Positions 1 to 8,726 of a stretch of DNA of 64,000 nt are shown here, in pieces. The notes below the pieces were generated by a model. That model saw only the letters and a program-made list of their open reading frames with translations, made no database searches and had not been told where the DNA came from. Made by a program: the position numbers and the translations under genes. Source of the stretch: Collinsella aerofaciens (lineage in GTDB: Bacteria > Actinomycetota > Coriobacteriia > Coriobacteriales > Coriobacteriaceae); contig NZ_JADMSU010000005.1 of assembly GCF_015561195.1 (NCBI RefSeq), forward strand, positions 1 to 64,000, read 5' to 3'. Positions within the stretch are counted from its first letter, which is position 1. Each line of letters begins with the position of its first letter.

Positions 1-81
1 CCCATCATCGCGGTCTATGGGGTCAACGATATGGCACCGTGGGGACACATGTATGTCAATCCTGGTCTAACAGAGCCATAA
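1..81 (+). CDS. C-terminal end of an unidentified protein (5' truncated by window)
   Basis: The first 26 codons of the window are open in frame 1 and end at a TAA at 79-81. The residues include AVYGVNDMAPWGHMYVNPG. I do not recognise the family, and the start lies outside the window. A strong hairpin follows about 135 bases downstream, which fits the end of a transcription unit. The base composition is AT-richer than the gene-dense region further on. Confidence 0.45.
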   Translation, partial: PIIAVYGVNDMAPWGHMYVNPGLTEP

Positions 82-216
82 GTATTCTCTTTGATTTGTG
101 GTTTTTTTCTTGGATTATATGGGTTGCCTATGCAATTTATAGATTTATCGTGAAATAGATAAATCCAAGCTGTTCAGAAGTACAAATCTCAGTTTGACAA
201 TTTCATATCCGTACAT

Positions 217-250
217 AAAAAGACACCGCTTAAGTTAAGGGTGTCTTTTT
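217..250 (+). terminator. Rho-independent terminator (probably bidirectional)
   Basis: An 11-bp perfect stem, AAAAAGACACC / GGTGTCTTTTT (217-227 with 240-250), encloses a 12-nt loop. The stem begins with A5 and ends in T5, so it can act in both directions. It lies downstream of the partial gene ending at 81. The rest of 82-596 (about 515 bases, AT-rich) holds no convincing gene. It contains a short direct repeat, GTGGTAAA, around 288-305 and a possible promoter at 335-364. Confidence 0.75.
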
Positions 251-334
251 AGCGCTATTTTATTGTCATATCAAGGCTCAATCAATCGTGGTAAATTCGT
301 GGTAAAATGAATGATTTTCTATACTTCAAAATAC

Positions 335-364
335 TTGAAAACATAGTATTTATGTGGATAATCT
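335..364 (+). promoter_or_regulatory. Possible sigma70-type promoter
   Basis: TTGAAA (335-340) and TAATCT (359-364) are separated by 18 bases in an AT-rich stretch upstream of the gene starting at 597. The distance to that gene is long (about 230 bases), so the assignment is tentative. Confidence 0.3.
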
Positions 365-596
365 AAAAATAGATATAAAATTTCATTGAATTCCTCATGT
401 GATCCGAGCGCAAATGTGGAGACAGAGACCACACGCTCAGAGCGCCTTCCAGCGGATCTCTATCACACGACGGTATTTCGGCAGAACTCGTCAAGCATTT
501 GGTCAGCTTCCGGTACTTACCCGCATGATGCCCCAGTAGATAATCGGCGATGTCCACAATCCGCACGGTCTATAGCCGATACCAGGGGAGACGCAA

Positions 597-1754
597 ATGG
601 ACGAAATCGTCTGCGCAAACACCGCATTCCGCTACTGGCGCTGCCCGCCACAGGTACGCGGCCTCTACCCGCGCGTTCCCAATTCCGATGACGGCTGGCG
701 AGCTCTATCCCAAGCCCCTTTCGTAACCGAAGTCCTCAAGACCCCGATTATTACCACAACGGTGCCCGGTGGCGTTAATTACCATTCGGGATTACGGACA
801 ACAATCCACTGTGATGATGCTTCGGAGGTGGATAGCACGCTGGAAACCGCGATGAGCTTTAGGGTTACCAATCCACTTGCGACGCTATTTACCATGGCGC
901 GCTTTGTATCTCCAACCGATCTTGTCCTTGCCATGTACGAATTCTGCGGATGGTTCTCAGTCTTTGAGCCCACCGCTGCAGCCGAAGCAGAATTACTCAA
1001 AGCCGAAGGCGCCGCACAGGAGGCCACCACCGAATCCCTCTTTGACCTCAATGAAAGCCAAGACGAACCACAATGGAAACGCGTTTATGCGCGCATAAAA
1101 GTCAAAGAACAGGTAAATACGAAGGAGGCCAACGGACAAAAGAAAACGAAGGAGGTCACAAGGCTAAAGGGCACGTCGCTCTGGATGAGGAAGCCGCTCA
1201 TCGAATTACACGAGCTTCATGAGTACGCCAGTAAGATGAAAAGACGAAAGTGGGGTACAAAGTTTTACAACGCCGCGCAGCTGGTAACAGGTATAGCAGC
1301 TTCTCCGCTTGAAGTTGCAGGAATTTTATTGCTATCGCTTCCTCGCTCTCGCGGCGGTGCCGGCTTTCGAAGCGTTTACGTTAACGACCTTACGCCGCTT
1401 ACCGCATCGGCGCAGAGCATTGCAGGGCAAAGAGTCTGCTACGGGGATATCGTGATCGTAAATCCAACCATAATGAAAGCAGGCATCGTGGAGATTCAGG
1501 GGGAGGTTATCCACGGATCAGGCGCCGTACTGGACCACGATGCCAAACGCATGACAGCGCTGCAAAGTATGGGGTATGACGTCTTCCTGGTTACGCACGA
1601 CATGCTTAACGATGCCGAGCAGCTTGATGCGATCGTGAGAAGTCTTTGCTCGCGCTTGGAATTACGCTATAGGTGCAAAACTAAGGCGCAAAAGACGACG
1701 GAAATGGAGTTACGAGCCAACGTACTGTGCAACTGGCTGGAAATCGGTCGTTAG
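597..1754 (+). CDS. DUF559-like / AbiEi-like protein with degenerate PD-(D/E)XK-type C-terminus
   Basis: 385 residues. AGGGGAG stands about 8 bases before the ATG and fixes the start. The N-terminal 110 residues (FRYWRCPP, then NPLATLFTMARFVSPTDLVL) resemble the AbiEi/DUF559 architecture common in actinobacteria. The C-terminus (about 300-345) reads VEIQGEVIHG, then D..KR...L...GYDVFLVTHDML, which matches the Vsr-like nuclease fold pattern E-x-Q/D-G...H...D..R...L...G. The middle (about 130-200) is rich in charged residues with Lys/Glu/Thr runs and may be a linker. GC and codon use are lower than in the downstream genes, suggesting transfer. It stands alone with its own terminator. Function is unknown: an antitoxin-like, nuclease-like or defence role is inference only. 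Confidence 0.6.
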   Translation: MDEIVCANTAFRYWRCPPQVRGLYPRVPNSDDGWRALSQAPFVTEVLKTPIITTTVPGGVNYHSGLRTTIHCDDASEVDSTLETAMSFRVTNPLATLFTMARFVSPTDLVLAMYEFCGWFSVFEPTAAAEAELLKAEGAAQEATTESLFDLNESQDEPQWKRVYARIKVKEQVNTKEANGQKKTKEVTRLKGTSLWMRKPLIELHELHEYASKMKRRKWGTKFYNAAQLVTGIAASPLEVAGILLLSLPRSRGGAGFRSVYVNDLTPLTASAQSIAGQRVCYGDIVIVNPTIMKAGIVEIQGEVIHGSGAVLDHDAKRMTALQSMGYDVFLVTHDMLNDAEQLDAIVRSLCSRLELRYRCKTKAQKTTEMELRANVLCNWLEIGR

Positions 1755-1807
1755 ACGGGTGCCCTGCTCATTTCCGGGCGTCCTCGGTCGGCTGCCTGCG
1801 ATGCCGC

Positions 1808-1969
1808 CGCCACGAAACCGGCCCATCTACTACGTTTAACCCCGACCCCTCGACCATACCCCGTATTTCGCGAAAACCGCAGGCCGTCTACCTGCGGTTT
1901 TATTCTTGCCCGAGACGCCATGGTCGGGGGATGCCGCCCAAACGTAGTAGATGGGCCGGTTTCGTGGCG
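1808..1969. repeat. Large inverted repeat (30-bp perfect arms) around a terminator
   Basis: The arms 1808-1837 and 1940-1969 are perfect 30-bp reverse complements; each contains CCCATCTACTACGTTT or its complement. A second stem, CCCCGACC (1840-1847) with GGTCGGGG (1922-1929), lies inside, and a terminator hairpin (1873-1901) is at the centre. The whole can fold into a roughly 160-base cruciform or hairpin. It could be a MITE-like element or a decaying insertion. No transposase is present. Confidence 0.8.
1873..1905 (+). terminator. Rho-independent terminator
   Basis: The stem AAAACCGCAGG (1873-1883) / CCTGCGGTTTT (1891-1901) is perfect, has a 7-nt loop and is followed by T-rich sequence. It is the likely terminator of the DUF559-like gene ending at 1754 and is also symmetric enough to work from the other side. 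Confidence 0.75.
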
Positions 1970-2003
1970 GGGATCCCGGGGGCGACCGGAGTGGAGCCTG
2001 ATA

Positions 2004-2050
2004 GGCGGGCGGCGGCAGCGCCGCCCGCCCGCGGGGCGCGCCCCGCGGGC
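2004..2050. repeat. Tandem GC-only palindromes
   Basis: Two adjoining palindromes. GGCGGGCGGCG (2004-2014) pairs with CGCCGCCCGCC (2019-2029) around a 4-base loop. The segment 2027-2050 is a perfect 24-bp palindrome centred on GGCG/CGCC. The surrounding 1975-2160 is extremely GC-rich and has no credible gene. It lies just upstream of the tRNA-Ala promoter. Confidence 0.7.
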
Positions 2051-2182
2051 TTACTCGGGCATCGAGGGGCCCAGACGCCCTGGACGCGCGCCCGCATCGG
2101 CCCCGCGGGCGCTGGTCTCCGCCGTCGCGACCCCGCGGGACTCCGGCGCCCGCGCACCCGGAAAGTTTTTCCAAAATTGCCC

Positions 2183-2211
2183 TTGCATCGCCGTCGGAGT
2201 TCCCGTATAGT
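2183..2211 (+). promoter_or_regulatory. Promoter of tRNA-Ala
   Basis: TTGCAT (2183-2188) and TATAGT (2206-2211) have an ideal 17-base spacer and lie 12 bases before the mature tRNA 5' end. Confidence 0.65.
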
Positions 2212-2223
2212 ACTTCTTCGCAC

Positions 2224-2296
2224 GGGGGCGTAGCTCAGCTGGGAGAGCGCTTGACTGGCAGTCAAGAGGTCAGGGGTTCGATCCCCCTCGTCTCCA
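2224..2296 (+). tRNA. tRNA-Ala (GGC)
   Basis: A 73-base cloverleaf. The acceptor stem GGGGGCG / CGTCTCC includes the G3-U70 pair that identifies alanine tRNAs. The anticodon stem CTTGA/TCAAG encloses loop CTGGCAG with anticodon GGC at 2257-2259. The T arm reads GGGGTTCGATCCCC and the discriminator is A2296. CCA is not encoded (the next bases are CCC), so it must be added after transcription. Confidence 0.95.
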
Positions 2297-2311
2297 CCCG
2301 AGCATTGAATG

Positions 2312-2340
2312 AGGCTCCAACGCAAGTTGGGGCCTTTTTT
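2312..2340 (+). terminator. Terminator after tRNA-Ala
   Basis: The stem AGGCTCCAAC (2312-2321) / GTTGGGGCCT (2326-2335) has a GCAA loop, one G-T wobble and a T6 tail. Confidence 0.85.
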
Positions 2341-2371
2341 CATATAGGCACACAAGGTCAAAGGCGGCACC

Positions 2372-4405
2372 ATGATCCTCCTGGTCGACAAGATCGAAAA
2401 AAGCTTCGGCGCGCGCGTCCTCTTTAGTGGCGCGTCCTTCCAGATCAACCCCGGCGAGCGCTTCGCGCTCGTGGGACCCAACGGCGCTGGCAAAACCACC
2501 ATGCTCAAGATCATCATGGGCATCGACAGCCCAGACGCCGGCCAGGTACAGTACGCCAAGGACTGCCAGGTGGGCTACCTAGAGCAGGAAACTAATCTGG
2601 AGCACAAGGACACCACCATCCTTGCCGAGGTCATGGCCGCCGCCAAGGAAATCCGCCGCATGGGCGAGCGCGCTAACGAGCTGCAGGCCCAGATCACCGA
2701 GCTCTCCGAGCAGGGCAAGGACGTTGACGCGCTTCTCAACGAGTACGGCCAGGTCCAAGACCGCTTTGAGCACCTGGGCGGCTACGAGCTCGAGAGCAAC
2801 GCGCGTAAAATCCTGTCCGGCCTAGGCTTTAAGGTCACCGACTTTGAACGCCCGTGCTCCGAGTTCTCGGGCGGCTGGCAGATGCGCATCGCGCTGGCCA
2901 AGCTCTTCCTGCGCCACCCCGACCTGCTGCTTCTGGACGAGCCCACCAACCACCTGGATCTCGAAAGCGTCCAGTGGCTGCGCGGCTTTATCGCCAACTA
3001 CGACGGCGCCGTCCTCATCGTCAGCCACGACCGCGCCTTCATGGACGCTTGCGTCGACCATGTCGCCGCTCTCGAAAACCGCCGCGTGACCACCTACACC
3101 GGCAACTACAGTAGCTACCTCAAGCAGCGCGAGGACAACCTGGAGCAGATGCGCGCCAAGCGCGCCGCCCAGGAGCGCGACATCGCCCATATGCAGGTCT
3201 TCGTTGACAAGTTCCGCTACAAGCCCACCAAGGCTGCCCAAGCTCAGGAGCGCATCCGCAAGATCGAGCAGATCAAAAAGGAGCTTGTCATCCTACCCGA
3301 AGGCCACAAGCACATCGACTTTAAGTTCCCTGACCCGCCGCGCTCCGGCGACATGGTCGTGGGCCTGGAGGGCGTGTCCAAGTCCTACGGCGACAAGCAC
3401 ATCTACAGCGATATCGACCTCAAGCTCTACCGCGGCGAACACGTGGCACTCGTTGGCCCCAACGGCGCCGGCAAGTCCACCCTCATGAAGATCCTCGCCG
3501 GCCTGGAGCCGCCCACCACCGGCACCCGGGACCTGGGCACCAACGTGGGCGTAGCCTACTACGCCCAGCACGCGCTCGAGGGCATGACCGAGTCCAACAC
3601 AGTCCTGCAAGAGATCGACACCGTTACGCCCAAGTGGACCGTGCCGCAGCAGCGCAGTCTGCTGGGCGCCTTCCTGTTTAGCGACAACGATTCCATCGAA
3701 AAGCAGGTTCGTGTCCTCTCCGGAGGCGAAAAGGCGCGCCTGGCCCTGGCAAAGATGCTCGTGGCCCCCGAGGCGCTCCTGTGCCTGGACGAGCCCACCA
3801 ACCACCTGGACATCGACTCGGTGGATATGCTCGAGAACGCCCTGCAAAACTTCCCCGGCACCATCGTGCTGATCAGCCATGACGAGCACCTGGTGCGCGC
3901 CGTGGCCAACCGCATCATCGACATCCGCGACGGCAAGGTCACGGTCTACGACGGTGACTACGACTACTACCTCTACAAGCGTGAGGACCTCGCAGCCCGC
4001 GCCGCCGCCGAAGCCGCAGGGGAAAGCACACCGGCCGCGACCAAGTCCACCAAGGTCACCGCGGCCCAGCCCGATGCGCCCACCGCCGCTTCCAAGCCTG
4101 CCGAGGGCAAAAAGACCAAGGAGCAGAAGCGCGCCGAGGCTCAGGCCCGCGCAGCGCTCAACAAAAAGCTCAAGGGCGTGCGTAACCAGCTCAAGAAGAT
4201 CGAGACGGAGCTCGACAAAAAGCGCGCCCGCTATGACGAGCTTATGGAATTGATGGCAAGCGAAGAGCTTTATGCCGATCAGGACAAGTTCAACGCCGCG
4301 CTGGGGGAATATAACGGCCTTAAGCAAGAGCTACCCAAGCTCGAGGACGAATGGCTGGAGCTTTCCACCCAGATCGAAGAGGAGACCGCGCGTGAACTCT
4401 CGTAA
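2372..4405 (+). CDS. ABC-F family ATPase (translation factor / ribosome protection type)
   Basis: 677 residues with two fused ABC ATPase domains and no membrane segments, the layout of ABC-F proteins, which act on the ribosome and are not transporters. Domain 1 has Walker [10 protein letters not shown] near residue 36, signature FSGGW near 163 and [11 protein letters not shown] near 189. A charged interdomain linker (about 245-320) follows. Domain 2 has GPNGAGKST near 361, [10 protein letters not shown] near 449 and [10 protein letters not shown] near 472. The C-terminus (about 545-677) is an Ala/Lys-rich stretch and then a coiled coil, as in Uup/YdiF-like members. The exact subfamily is unresolved. 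The Shine-Dalgarno (AAAGG) is weak. The next gene overlaps its 3' end by 14 bases. Confidence 0.9.
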   Translation: MILLVDKIEKSFGARVLFSGASFQINPGERFALVGPNGAGKTTMLKIIMGIDSPDAGQVQYAKDCQVGYLEQETNLEHKDTTILAEVMAAAKEIRRMGERANELQAQITELSEQGKDVDALLNEYGQVQDRFEHLGGYELESNARKILSGLGFKVTDFERPCSEFSGGWQMRIALAKLFLRHPDLLLLDEPTNHLDLESVQWLRGFIANYDGAVLIVSHDRAFMDACVDHVAALENRRVTTYTGNYSSYLKQREDNLEQMRAKRAAQERDIAHMQVFVDKFRYKPTKAAQAQERIRKIEQIKKELVILPEGHKHIDFKFPDPPRSGDMVVGLEGVSKSYGDKHIYSDIDLKLYRGEHVALVGPNGAGKSTLMKILAGLEPPTTGTRDLGTNVGVAYYAQHALEGMTESNTVLQEIDTVTPKWTVPQQRSLLGAFLFSDNDSIEKQVRVLSGGEKARLALAKMLVAPEALLCLDEPTNHLDIDSVDMLENALQNFPGTIVLISHDEHLVRAVANRIIDIRDGKVTVYDGDYDYYLYKREDLAARAAAEAAGESTPAATKSTKVTAAQPDAPTAASKPAEGKKTKEQKRAEAQARAALNKKLKGVRNQLKKIETELDKKRARYDELMELMASEELYADQDKFNAALGEYNGLKQELPKLEDEWLELSTQIEEETARELS

Positions 4406-4688
4406 GGCCGCTGCCGTGGCGATGAGCATCATCGCCATCGCCTGTCGCATCTGCGGCATTTTTATGAGTGCGATGACCGTGCTGCTGTGCTTTAGCGGCC
4501 TCACCGCCAAGCTGCAGATCGTGGGCATTGTCGTTGAGCTTTCGCGCGCGCTGCCGAGCGCCATCGCCGGCTACGGCGTCATCACTTCTCCCTTTGGCGG
4601 CGTGTTCCGCCTGGATTACGCCATCGTCGCCGTCATCCTGTTTGCGATCGACTACCTGCTCACGCGCGCCTCGCGCCGCGTCCGCTAG
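4392..4688 (+). CDS. Small membrane protein of unknown function
   Basis: 98 residues from a GTG at 4392, chosen because AGGAG stands 7 bases upstream within the 3' end of the ABC-F gene. A later ATG at 4422 is the alternative. Two hydrophobic stretches are visible: about residues 10-50 ([18 protein letters not shown], then VLLCFSGL) and about 75-92 ([15 protein letters not shown]). It ends in basic residues (ASRRVR). It lies between an ABC-F gene and an M50 protease and is probably co-transcribed with both. I recognise no family. Confidence 0.65.
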   Translation: MNSRKAAAVAMSIIAIACRICGIFMSAMTVLLCFSGLTAKLQIVGIVVELSRALPSAIAGYGVITSPFGGVFRLDYAIVAVILFAIDYLLTRASRRVR

Positions 4689-4697
4689 GGGAGCGCT

Positions 4698-5381
4698 ATG
4701 TCCAGCAGCTACCTCATGAACCTGCTCGCCAGCGCCGTCGCTGTCATCGTGGGCATCGTGATCCACGAGAGCGCACACGCCGCCGCGGCCTGGGCGCTCG
4801 GCGACAAGACGGCCCGTTCGCGCGGCCGCGTGTCGCTCAACCCGCTTAACCATATCGACCCGTTTGGCACCATCATCCTGCCGCTGCTCATGCTCGCGGC
4901 CGGCGGCCCGGTGTTCGCCTTCGCCAAGCCCGTGCCCGTCTACCTCAACAACCTCAAGCACCCCAAGCGCGACGAGGTCCTGGTGAGCGCGGCCGGCCCC
5001 GCGTCGAACATCGCACTCGCGTGCCTCGCTGCCGCCCTCATGCACGCAACGTACGGCAGCCTCTACACCAGCATGTCCTTTGCCCTGGCGTCACAGATCA
5101 TGAACTTCGGCGCCACGTTTATCGTGGTCAACCTGTCGCTCGCGTTCTTTAACCTCATCCCGATTCCGCCGCTCGACGGCTCGTCGATCATCGTGCCGTT
5201 CCTCAAAGGCAAGGCGCTCAACAACTACTACCACCTGCAGCAATACGCCATGCCCATCCTCATCATTGTGCTGTACCTGCTGCCCATGTGGACCGGCATC
5301 GACGTGATCGGCCGCTATTTCGACGTTACCGTGTATCCGCTTGCTGAGCAGCTGCTCAACTTCGCAATCGCCGGCATCTAA
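4698..5381 (+). CDS. Site-2 protease family (M50) membrane metalloprotease
   Basis: 227 residues, multi-pass. The HExxH zinc site appears as VIHESAHAAA near residue 24 in the first membrane helix. The second metal-ligand motif appears as FNLIPIPPLDGSSI near residue 155 (NPxPPLDG type). Such rhomboid-like M50 proteins cleave within the membrane. The short length and absence of a PDZ domain match the small stand-alone subgroup; the substrate is unknown. AGGGGAG precedes the ATG. The 84-base spacer to scpA holds a small hairpin (CGACCGT / ACGGTCG, 5397-5415). Confidence 0.85.
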   Translation: MSSSYLMNLLASAVAVIVGIVIHESAHAAAAWALGDKTARSRGRVSLNPLNHIDPFGTIILPLLMLAAGGPVFAFAKPVPVYLNNLKHPKRDEVLVSAAGPASNIALACLAAALMHATYGSLYTSMSFALASQIMNFGATFIVVNLSLAFFNLIPIPPLDGSSIIVPFLKGKALNNYYHLQQYAMPILIIVLYLLPMWTGIDVIGRYFDVTVYPLAEQLLNFAIAGI

Positions 5382-5465
5382 GGTAAACTTACAGGTCGAC
5401 CGTGCAAAACGGTCGTAATATGCACCCAAACCGCGCCGCGAAGGCGCCGTCAAAGGAGGTCGAAA

Positions 5466-6278
5466 ATGTCGTATCGCGTGTCGACGCAGGTCTACAGCGG
5501 ACCGTTCGACCTGCTGCTGCAGCTGGTAACCCGCCAAAAAGTAGATATCGGCGCCATCTCCATCAGCGAGGTTGCCGAGCAGTATCTTGCCGAGGCCGAG
5601 CGCATCGAGGCGCTGGACCTGGACGTGGCAAGCGACTTTTTGCTGGTCGCAGCAACCCTTTTGGACATCAAGGCCGCCTCTCTGGTGCCGCAGGAGGCCC
5701 CGCGTAAAATCGATGACGACGATGGAGAGTTCGACGAAGACCTCGAGGAGCTCAGCAAGCTCGACGGCGACGCCCTGCGCGAGGTCCTGATCCAGCGCCT
5801 GATCGCCTACAAGCAGTTTAAGGGCGCGGCTGCGGCCCTTGGCGCGCGTATGCAGGCCGAAAGCCGCATGCACCCGCGTGTGGCCGGCCCCGACCCCGAG
5901 TTCCTGGGGCTCATGCCCGACTACCTGGCTGGCATCACCCTGCGCGGTCTCGCCGTCATCTGTGCCGACCTGGACGGCAAGCGTCAGACCTTCCTGCTGG
6001 AAGCCGAGCACGTGGCGCCGCATCGCGTACCGCTCGACCTGACCGTGGCCTCAGTCGACCGCTTTACCATGGCGCACCAAACCTGCACCTTCCGCGAGCT
6101 GTTGGACGGCGACGCCACCACCGAGCAACTCGTCGTCACCTTCCTGGCCATGTTAGAGCTCGCAAAGCGCGGTTCGCTCACGCTGAGCCAGGACGAGATC
6201 TTTGGAACCATCTGCATCAACCGAGTCGAGGGCGCCGAGGCATACGTGCCCGGCGAGGGCCCCGAGCTCACCGAATAG
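5466..6278 (+). CDS. scpA: Segregation and condensation protein A
   Basis: 270 residues, the usual ScpA (kleisin) length. The N-terminal segment YSGPFDLLLQLVTRQKVDIG is the hallmark Smc-head-binding region. An acidic centre (about 80-95, DDDDGEFDEDLEELSK) and a C-terminal winged-helix region follow. ScpA bridges the Smc dimer and binds ScpB, compacting and separating chromosome arms. A strong AAAGGAGG precedes the start. scpB begins 11 bases after the stop, so the two are translated from one message. Confidence 0.95.
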   Translation: MSYRVSTQVYSGPFDLLLQLVTRQKVDIGAISISEVAEQYLAEAERIEALDLDVASDFLLVAATLLDIKAASLVPQEAPRKIDDDDGEFDEDLEELSKLDGDALREVLIQRLIAYKQFKGAAAALGARMQAESRMHPRVAGPDPEFLGLMPDYLAGITLRGLAVICADLDGKRQTFLLEAEHVAPHRVPLDLTVASVDRFTMAHQTCTFRELLDGDATTEQLVVTFLAMLELAKRGSLTLSQDEIFGTICINRVEGAEAYVPGEGPELTE

Positions 6279-6289
6279 GAGCGGCAACC

Positions 6290-7018
6290 ATGTCAACCCT
6301 TTCCACGCTGGAGGCAAACAGCCTCAAAGGCGCCCTCGAGGCGCTGCTGCTGGTGTCGAGCGATCCCGTGAGCGCACCCGCGCTGGCAGGTGCGCTGGAT
6401 ATCGCCCCGGGCGAGTGCGCATCGCTGCTCGCCGAGCTCAAGGTTGAGTACGAGGAGGCCAACCGCGGCTTTCAGCTGCGCGAGGTTGCCGGCGGCTGGC
6501 GCCTGTTTACGCACCCCGCCTACCACGACGTGGTCGAGGCCTACGTGCTGAGCTGGGACACGCAAAAGCTGTCGCAGGCGGCGCTCGAAACCCTGGCGGT
6601 CATCGCATACCACCAGCCCGTGACGCGCGAGGTGGTCAAGGGCATCCGTGGCGTCAACTCCGACGGCGTCATCGCTTCGCTCGTGGACAAGGGCCTGGTG
6701 CGCGAGCTCGGCCGCGATCCCCAGCGCGGTCAGGCCATCATCTACGGCACGACCAATGCTTTCTTGGAGAAGTTCGGCCTGCGTTCCACCCGCGATCTGC
6801 CCGATCTGGAGCAGTTTGCCCCCGACGAGCAGTCGCGTCAGTTTATCCGCGAGCGCCTGAGCGGCCGCAGCATTCAGTCCACGCTCGAGGAGCAGGCCGA
6901 TGACCTGGACGAAGAGCGCGAACTGCTCGATCCCGATGTTGAAGATGTTGAGGCAGTCGAGGACTTGGAAACCCTGGTCGTCGACGAGACCTCGGAGGAT
7001 TTACATGACGAGGACTAA
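6290..7018 (+). CDS. scpB: Segregation and condensation protein B
   Basis: 242 residues with the two winged-helix domains of ScpB: LEALLLVSSDPVSAPALAGA at about 17-36 and AALETLAVIAYHQPVTRE with the IRGVNSDGV loop at about 93-122. The protein ends in a 50-residue acidic tail (DDLDEERELLDPD onwards), longer than in many homologues. It forms dimers that regulate the ScpA-Smc complex. It sits directly after scpA and before rluB, a widespread gene order. Confidence 0.95.
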   Translation: MSTLSTLEANSLKGALEALLLVSSDPVSAPALAGALDIAPGECASLLAELKVEYEEANRGFQLREVAGGWRLFTHPAYHDVVEAYVLSWDTQKLSQAALETLAVIAYHQPVTREVVKGIRGVNSDGVIASLVDKGLVRELGRDPQRGQAIIYGTTNAFLEKFGLRSTRDLPDLEQFAPDEQSRQFIRERLSGRSIQSTLEEQADDLDEERELLDPDVEDVEAVEDLETLVVDETSEDLHDED

Positions 7019-7040
7019 CGAAGTAGGGGAGACGCGTGCC

Positions 7041-7970
7041 ATGGGCAACGCAGTACCCGCAACCGACGCAGAGCCCGTCTATCCGCACACCATGCGCCTG
7101 CAGCGCTTTTTGGCGCGCGCGGGCGTGGCGAGTCGCCGCGGCTCGGAGGACCTGATGACCGCCGGCCGCGTGACCGTCAACGGCCAGGTCGCGACCGAGC
7201 TGGGCACCAAGGTCGACGTCGACCGCGACCATATCGAGGTCGACGGCATGCCCGTCAAGCTCAACCAGGGCGCCGTGTACTTGATGCTCTACAAGCCGAC
7301 CGGCTACCTCACCACCATGAGCGACCCGCAGGAGCGCGCTTGCGTGGCCGAGCTGGTCCCGCGTGACCGCTTTCCGGGGCTCTTCCCGGTGGGCCGCCTG
7401 GACCGTGACACCACGGGCCTTTTGCTCTTTACCACCGACGGTGACCTGTCGCAGGATCTGCTGCACCCCAGTAAGCACGTCTACAAGACCTACCAGGCAC
7501 TCGTGGACGGGCAGCTGACCGACCGCGATTTAGACCCGCTCCGCCGTGGCATCGAGCTCGACGACGGCCTGTGCCAGCCGGCGATCTGCCGCGTCATCAG
7601 CGCACGCGAGGCCGAGGCCGTAGCTCCGCAAGGCGTAAAGCCCGGCACCACCGCCGTGGAGGTCATCATCCGCGAGGGGCGCAAGAACCAGGTCAAGCGC
7701 ATGCTGAGCAAGATCCACCATCCGGTGATCCGCCTGCACCGCTGCAACTTTGCCGGCCTGGAGCTCAAGGACGTGGCCAAGGGCTCGTGGCGCGAGCTCA
7801 CCGACCGCGAGGTGCAGATCCTTAAAGCGGGCGGCATCCCGCCCAAGCAGGCGAGCGCCAAGCGCGGCGGCGGCAAGCCCCAAGACACACCCGCCAGCCG
7901 CACGCGTCACCACGGCAGCCACGGCTCCGCACCCAAGCGCAACACCTACCGCGAGCGCTACACGGGCTAG
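7041..7970 (+). CDS. rluB: 23S rRNA pseudouridine synthase (RluB family)
   Basis: 309 residues from ATG 7041, with AGGGGA ten bases upstream; an in-frame ATG at 7005 would overlap scpB. An S4-like RNA-binding domain comes first (MRLQRFLARAGVASRRGSED). The RsuA/RluB catalytic domain follows, with GRLDRDTTGLLLFTTDGDL near residue 120; the D of RLDRDTTG is the catalytic aspartate. The C-terminal 45 residues are basic and low in complexity (KRGGGKPQ...). It probably isomerises a uridine in the 23S peptidyl-transferase region. The scpAB-rluB-cmk order is common. Confidence 0.9.
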   Translation: MGNAVPATDAEPVYPHTMRLQRFLARAGVASRRGSEDLMTAGRVTVNGQVATELGTKVDVDRDHIEVDGMPVKLNQGAVYLMLYKPTGYLTTMSDPQERACVAELVPRDRFPGLFPVGRLDRDTTGLLLFTTDGDLSQDLLHPSKHVYKTYQALVDGQLTDRDLDPLRRGIELDDGLCQPAICRVISAREAEAVAPQGVKPGTTAVEVIIREGRKNQVKRMLSKIHHPVIRLHRCNFAGLELKDVAKGSWRELTDREVQILKAGGIPPKQASAKRGGGKPQDTPASRTRHHGSHGSAPKRNTYRERYTG

Positions 7971-8036
7971 GCAACCCGCCGCGCCCCAACGCCCGCGAAC
8001 CATACCAGCACGTCAACCATCGAAAGGAAGCATTGC

Positions 8037-8723
8037 ATGATCGTCGCCATCGACGGCCCCGCCGGTTCCGGCAAGTCCACCATCGCCAAGGAGATTGCCC
8101 GCCAGCTGGGCTTTAACAAGCTCGACACGGGCGCCATGTATCGCGCCGTCACCTTCGCCGCGCTCGACCGCGGCATCGATCTGGACGACGAGGCGGCCAT
8201 CGACGCCCTCGCCGAGCAGATCGAGATTCGCTTTACCAACGGCACCGGCGAGGATACGCGCCTGACCATTGACGGCCAGGACGCCTCGGCTGCCATCCGC
8301 ACCCCGCAGGTGGACGCCAACGTGTCCAAGGTCTCGGCCTACCCGGGCGTGCGCGCCGCCATGCTCATCCATCAGCGCCGTGCCGCCGAGGACCGCAATA
8401 TCGTGGCCGAGGGTCGCGACATCGGAACCGTCGTGTTCCCTAACGCGCAGGTCAAGGTCTTCCTGACCGCCGACCCGCGCGAGCGCGCCCGCCGCCGCGT
8501 GCTGCAGCGTCACCAAAACGACGCCCAGCCGCTCACGCCCGCGCAACTCGAGGCCGAAGTCGACGAGACCCTCGACGCCCTCAAGCAGCGCGACAAGCTC
8601 GACAGCAGCCGCGAGGTCGCCCCGCTCGTGCCCGCCGAGGACGCCGTGCACGTCGACTCCACCGCCCACACCATCGACGAGGTCGTCCGCATTATCGAGG
8701 GCCTCATCAACCAAAGGAGGTAG
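8037..8723 (+). CDS. cmk: Cytidylate kinase
   Basis: 228 residues. P-loop GPAGSGKSTIAKEIA is at residues 8-22, LDTGAMYRAVT follows at about 33, and the NMP-binding and lid regions include VAEGRDIGTVVFP near 122 and ADPRERARRR near 143. It phosphorylates CMP/dCMP with ATP. AAAGGAAG precedes the ATG. plsC starts 3 bases after the stop with its Shine-Dalgarno (AAAGGAGG) inside the cmk tail. Confidence 0.95.
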   Translation: MIVAIDGPAGSGKSTIAKEIARQLGFNKLDTGAMYRAVTFAALDRGIDLDDEAAIDALAEQIEIRFTNGTGEDTRLTIDGQDASAAIRTPQVDANVSKVSAYPGVRAAMLIHQRRAAEDRNIVAEGRDIGTVVFPNAQVKVFLTADPRERARRRVLQRHQNDAQPLTPAQLEAEVDETLDALKQRDKLDSSREVAPLVPAEDAVHVDSTAHTIDEVVRIIEGLINQRR

Positions 8724-8726
8724 CCC

